Shown piece by piece: positions 57,907 through 59,572 of a stretch of DNA of 59,572 nt. A model generated the notes under the pieces. That model made no database searches. It was not told where the DNA came from and saw only the letters and a program-made list of their open reading frames with translations. Source of the stretch: Devosia psychrophila (GTDB taxonomy: Bacteria > Pseudomonadota > Alphaproteobacteria > Rhizobiales > Devosiaceae); the NCBI RefSeq assembly GCF_000971275.1, contig NZ_LAPV01000010.1, positions 1 through 59,572 on the forward strand, given 5' to 3'. How positions within the stretch are numbered: position 1 is the stretch's first letter; every line of letters starts with the position of its first letter. The translations under genes and the position numbers were made by a program.

Positions 57907-58992
57907 ATGTTGTACTTCCTTGGTCAGTTGAGCGACGCTCTCACGGCCTTCAACGTCTTCCGCTACATCACCTTCCGCACGGCAGGCGCAGTTATCACCG
58001 CGCTGTTTTTCGTGTTCCTGTTCGGCCCCGGCATGATCGCGCTGTTGCGTCTCAAGCAGGGTCGGGGCCAGCCGATCCGCGAAGACGGTCCGGCGGGACA
58101 CCTGCTCACTAAGAAGGGCACGCCCACCATGGGCGGGCTGATGATCCTGTCGGGGGCGGTGATTTCAACGCTGCTCTGGGCCAATCTCAGCAACGGCTAC
58201 GTCTGGGTCGTGCTGTTCGTGACCATCGGCTTCGGCGCCATTGGCTTTTACGACGACTACCTCAAGGTCAAGCGGATGAGCCATGCCGGCTTTGGCGGAC
58301 GGCAGCGCCTGCTGCTTGAAGCGCTGATCGGCTGTATCGCCGCGTTCTTTATTTCCCAGCTCGCTGCCGGTTCGTACGGGACGTCGCTGCTGTTCCCCTT
58401 CGTCAAGGACCTGGCGCTCAATCTTGGCTATTTCTACCTGCTGTTTGGCGGCTTCGTCATCGTCGCGGCGGGCAATTCCGTGAACCTGACCGATGGTCTC
58501 GATGGTCTTGCCATCGTGCCGGTCATGGTGGCTGCGGCCTGTTTCGCGCTGATCGCCTATCTGGTCGGTAGCGCGAACTTCTCCGAATATCTGCTGCTCA
58601 ACGCCGTGCCCGGCACGGCTGAGCTGTCGGTGGTCTGCGGCGCGTTGATCGGCGCGGGGCTTGGCTTTTTGTGGTTCAACGCGCCGCCCGCGCAGATTTT
58701 CATGGGCGATACCGGCTCGCTGGCCTTGGGCGGCGCGCTCGGCACCATCGCCGTTGCCACCAAGCATGAGCTGGTGCTGGCGATCATCGGCGGGCTGTTC
58801 GTGCTCGAGGCGGTCTCGGTGATCGTGCAGGTCGCCTCGTTCAAGCTCACCGGCAAGCGGGTGTTCCGCATGGCGCCGATCCACCACCATTTCGAGCATC
58901 TCGGCTGGACCGAAAGCCAGGTGGTGATCCGCTTCTGGATTATATCCTTCGTGCTGGCACTGATCGGGCTCTCAAGCCTGAAGCTGCGCTAG
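57907..58992 (+). CDS. mraY: Phospho-N-acetylmuramoyl-pentapeptide transferase
   Basis: This 361-residue polytopic enzyme makes lipid I from UDP-MurNAc-pentapeptide and undecaprenyl phosphate. Ten helices are predicted. Signature motifs: [57 protein letters not shown] and [24 protein letters not shown]. It is the last gene of the cluster here; murD would be expected next, but a hairpin and a DUF4394 fragment follow. Confidence 0.97.
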   Translation: MLYFLGQLSDALTAFNVFRYITFRTAGAVITALFFVFLFGPGMIALLRLKQGRGQPIREDGPAGHLLTKKGTPTMGGLMILSGAVISTLLWANLSNGYVWVVLFVTIGFGAIGFYDDYLKVKRMSHAGFGGRQRLLLEALIGCIAAFFISQLAAGSYGTSLLFPFVKDLALNLGYFYLLFGGFVIVAAGNSVNLTDGLDGLAIVPVMVAAACFALIAYLVGSANFSEYLLLNAVPGTAELSVVCGALIGAGLGFLWFNAPPAQIFMGDTGSLALGGALGTIAVATKHELVLAIIGGLFVLEAVSVIVQVASFKLTGKRVFRMAPIHHHFEHLGWTESQVVIRFWIISFVLALIGLSSLKLR

Positions 58993-59003
58993 GATTTCCG
59001 TGT

Positions 59004-59039
59004 CTGTCTGGTCAGCGGCAAAAGCCGCTGACCAGACAG
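59004..59039. terminator. Perfect 16-bp hairpin after mraY
   Basis: CTGTCTGGTCAGCGGC and GCCGCTGACCAGACAG pair without mismatch around AAAA, 11 bases past the mraY stop. No T-run follows, so it may be a strong pause or an mRNA stabiliser. Confidence 0.7.
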
Positions 59040-59169
59040 GCGGTCGGGCGAAGCCCTTGACCAGGATCGGGCCGGTCGGCCGTCCGGTGGGTGAGCCGGG
59101 GCAAGTTCTAGCGTGATCTCGTAGAGTTGGCCGCTGGCCGGCTCTGGCAGTTCCGGACCCGTCAAGTTG

Positions 59170-59469
59170 ATGGTGCGCGGATCGCTGAAGGTGCCCAACG
59201 ACACTGGGCCGGTGGCTGGATCCATCGCGGCGCTGATCCAGCAGGCTCCGCCCAATAACGGCGTGCTGAAGGCCATCGGCAAGCTCGGCGTTGAGGGCGG
59301 TTCGTCCTATGCGTTCGATATCGCATCTACCGAAGATCTGACCAACACGGCTTACCTGGTGATCGACAAAGTGCTGCACACGGTGGATATCGCCACTGGT
59401 GCCGCCACGGAAGCCGGCGCCATTGAAGGAGTAGACGGTATGATCAGCGATATTGCTGTTCTTCAGTAA
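59170..59469 (+). pseudogene. C-terminal fragment of a DUF4394 protein
   Basis: The 99-residue frame ends with a pattern typical of DUF4394 C-termini: AALIQQAPPNNGVLKAIGKLGV, then AYLVIDKVLHTVDIATGAATEAGAI. DUF4394 proteins are normally several hundred residues with repeated beta-propeller-like units; the N-terminal part is missing and the frame is closed by a stop at 59122. It is treated as a remnant. A small intact protein cannot be ruled out. Confidence 0.65.
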
Positions 59470-59484
59470 CTAAGTCTCCAGTCG

Positions 59485-59572
59485 ACACCCTCCCCCTTGA
59501 GGGGAGGGTGTGCTTACAACGGGCACATTGTGGCTCTCATCACCCCACCCTCAATCCCTCCCCATTCAGGGG
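59485..59572. repeat. GC-rich element, cut by the window end
   Basis: ACACCCTCCCC and GGGGAGGGTGT (59485-59511) form a perfect 11-bp palindrome; further CACCCCACCCTCAATCCCTC (59541-59560) and CCCATTCAGGGG run into the window edge. It probably belongs to the family at 37091 and 43465. Confidence 0.55.

Overview
The window is high-GC alphaproteobacterial chromosome. Gene content and neighbourhoods (trxB next to an LsrB/VtlR-like LysR gene, an ArsR-methyltransferase fusion in front of metF, DUF2336, a UvrB with a long N-terminal extension, BrnT/BrnA, anti-Shine-Dalgarno small RNAs) fit the Hyphomicrobiales. My best guess is a Devosia-like bacterium; this is inferred from protein character, not from a search.

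Layout. 1-7.5 kb: uvrB, a small membrane protein, a marR-emrA-emrB type efflux operon and a DoxX protein. 7.5-15.8 kb: two secreted SH3/crystallin-like proteins, an acyl-CoA thioesterase and thymidine kinase, a DUF2147 protein, an EamA exporter, a class V aminotransferase-fold protein, a Spy/CpxP-like protein, a GNAT enzyme and a DUF4864 protein. 15.8-20 kb: an orphan LacI regulator with three operator-like sites shared with a divergent 63-codon gene, an aspartate aminotransferase, and a protein with an internal duplication. 20.0-21.2 kb: four probable small-RNA genes on the minus strand plus a 53-residue membrane protein; two of the RNAs are clear paralogues, each with three CCUCCUCC-type loops. 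21.2-25 kb: corA, an LsrB-like LysR gene, trxB, greA. 25-31.4 kb: ppk2, an FdhF/YdeP-like oxidoreductase, a MerR/MFS divergent pair with a 19-bp-spacer promoter, and a TolB-like protein. 31.4-37 kb: an AI-2E-type permease fused to two soluble domains, ettA, a remnant of a DpnI-like endonuclease, a small exported protein and an alpha/beta hydrolase. 37-47.5 kb: host-attachment protein, rarD, divergent oxyR/katG, a DUF2336 protein, sahR-metF, a Pro-rich protein and a TerB-DnaJ protein. 47.5-51.6 kb: rnpB, BrnT/BrnA toxin-antitoxin, and a three-gene two-component operon. 51.8-59.6 kb: the division and cell-wall cluster rsmH-ftsL-ftsI-murE-murF-mraY. It stops at a strong hairpin followed by a DUF4394 fragment instead of murD.

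Themes. Oxidative and redox stress recur: OxyR/KatG, TrxB with the LsrB-like regulator, and MerR/MFS. Several regulators carry readable operators next to their genes (MarR, LacI, MerR, SahR). Intergenic space holds at least three families of short palindromic repeats, one of which forms about 115-bp elements with terminal inverted repeats. The most interesting locus is the small-RNA cluster at 20.0-21.2 kb. All gene calls come from reading translations and motifs; no database search was run.
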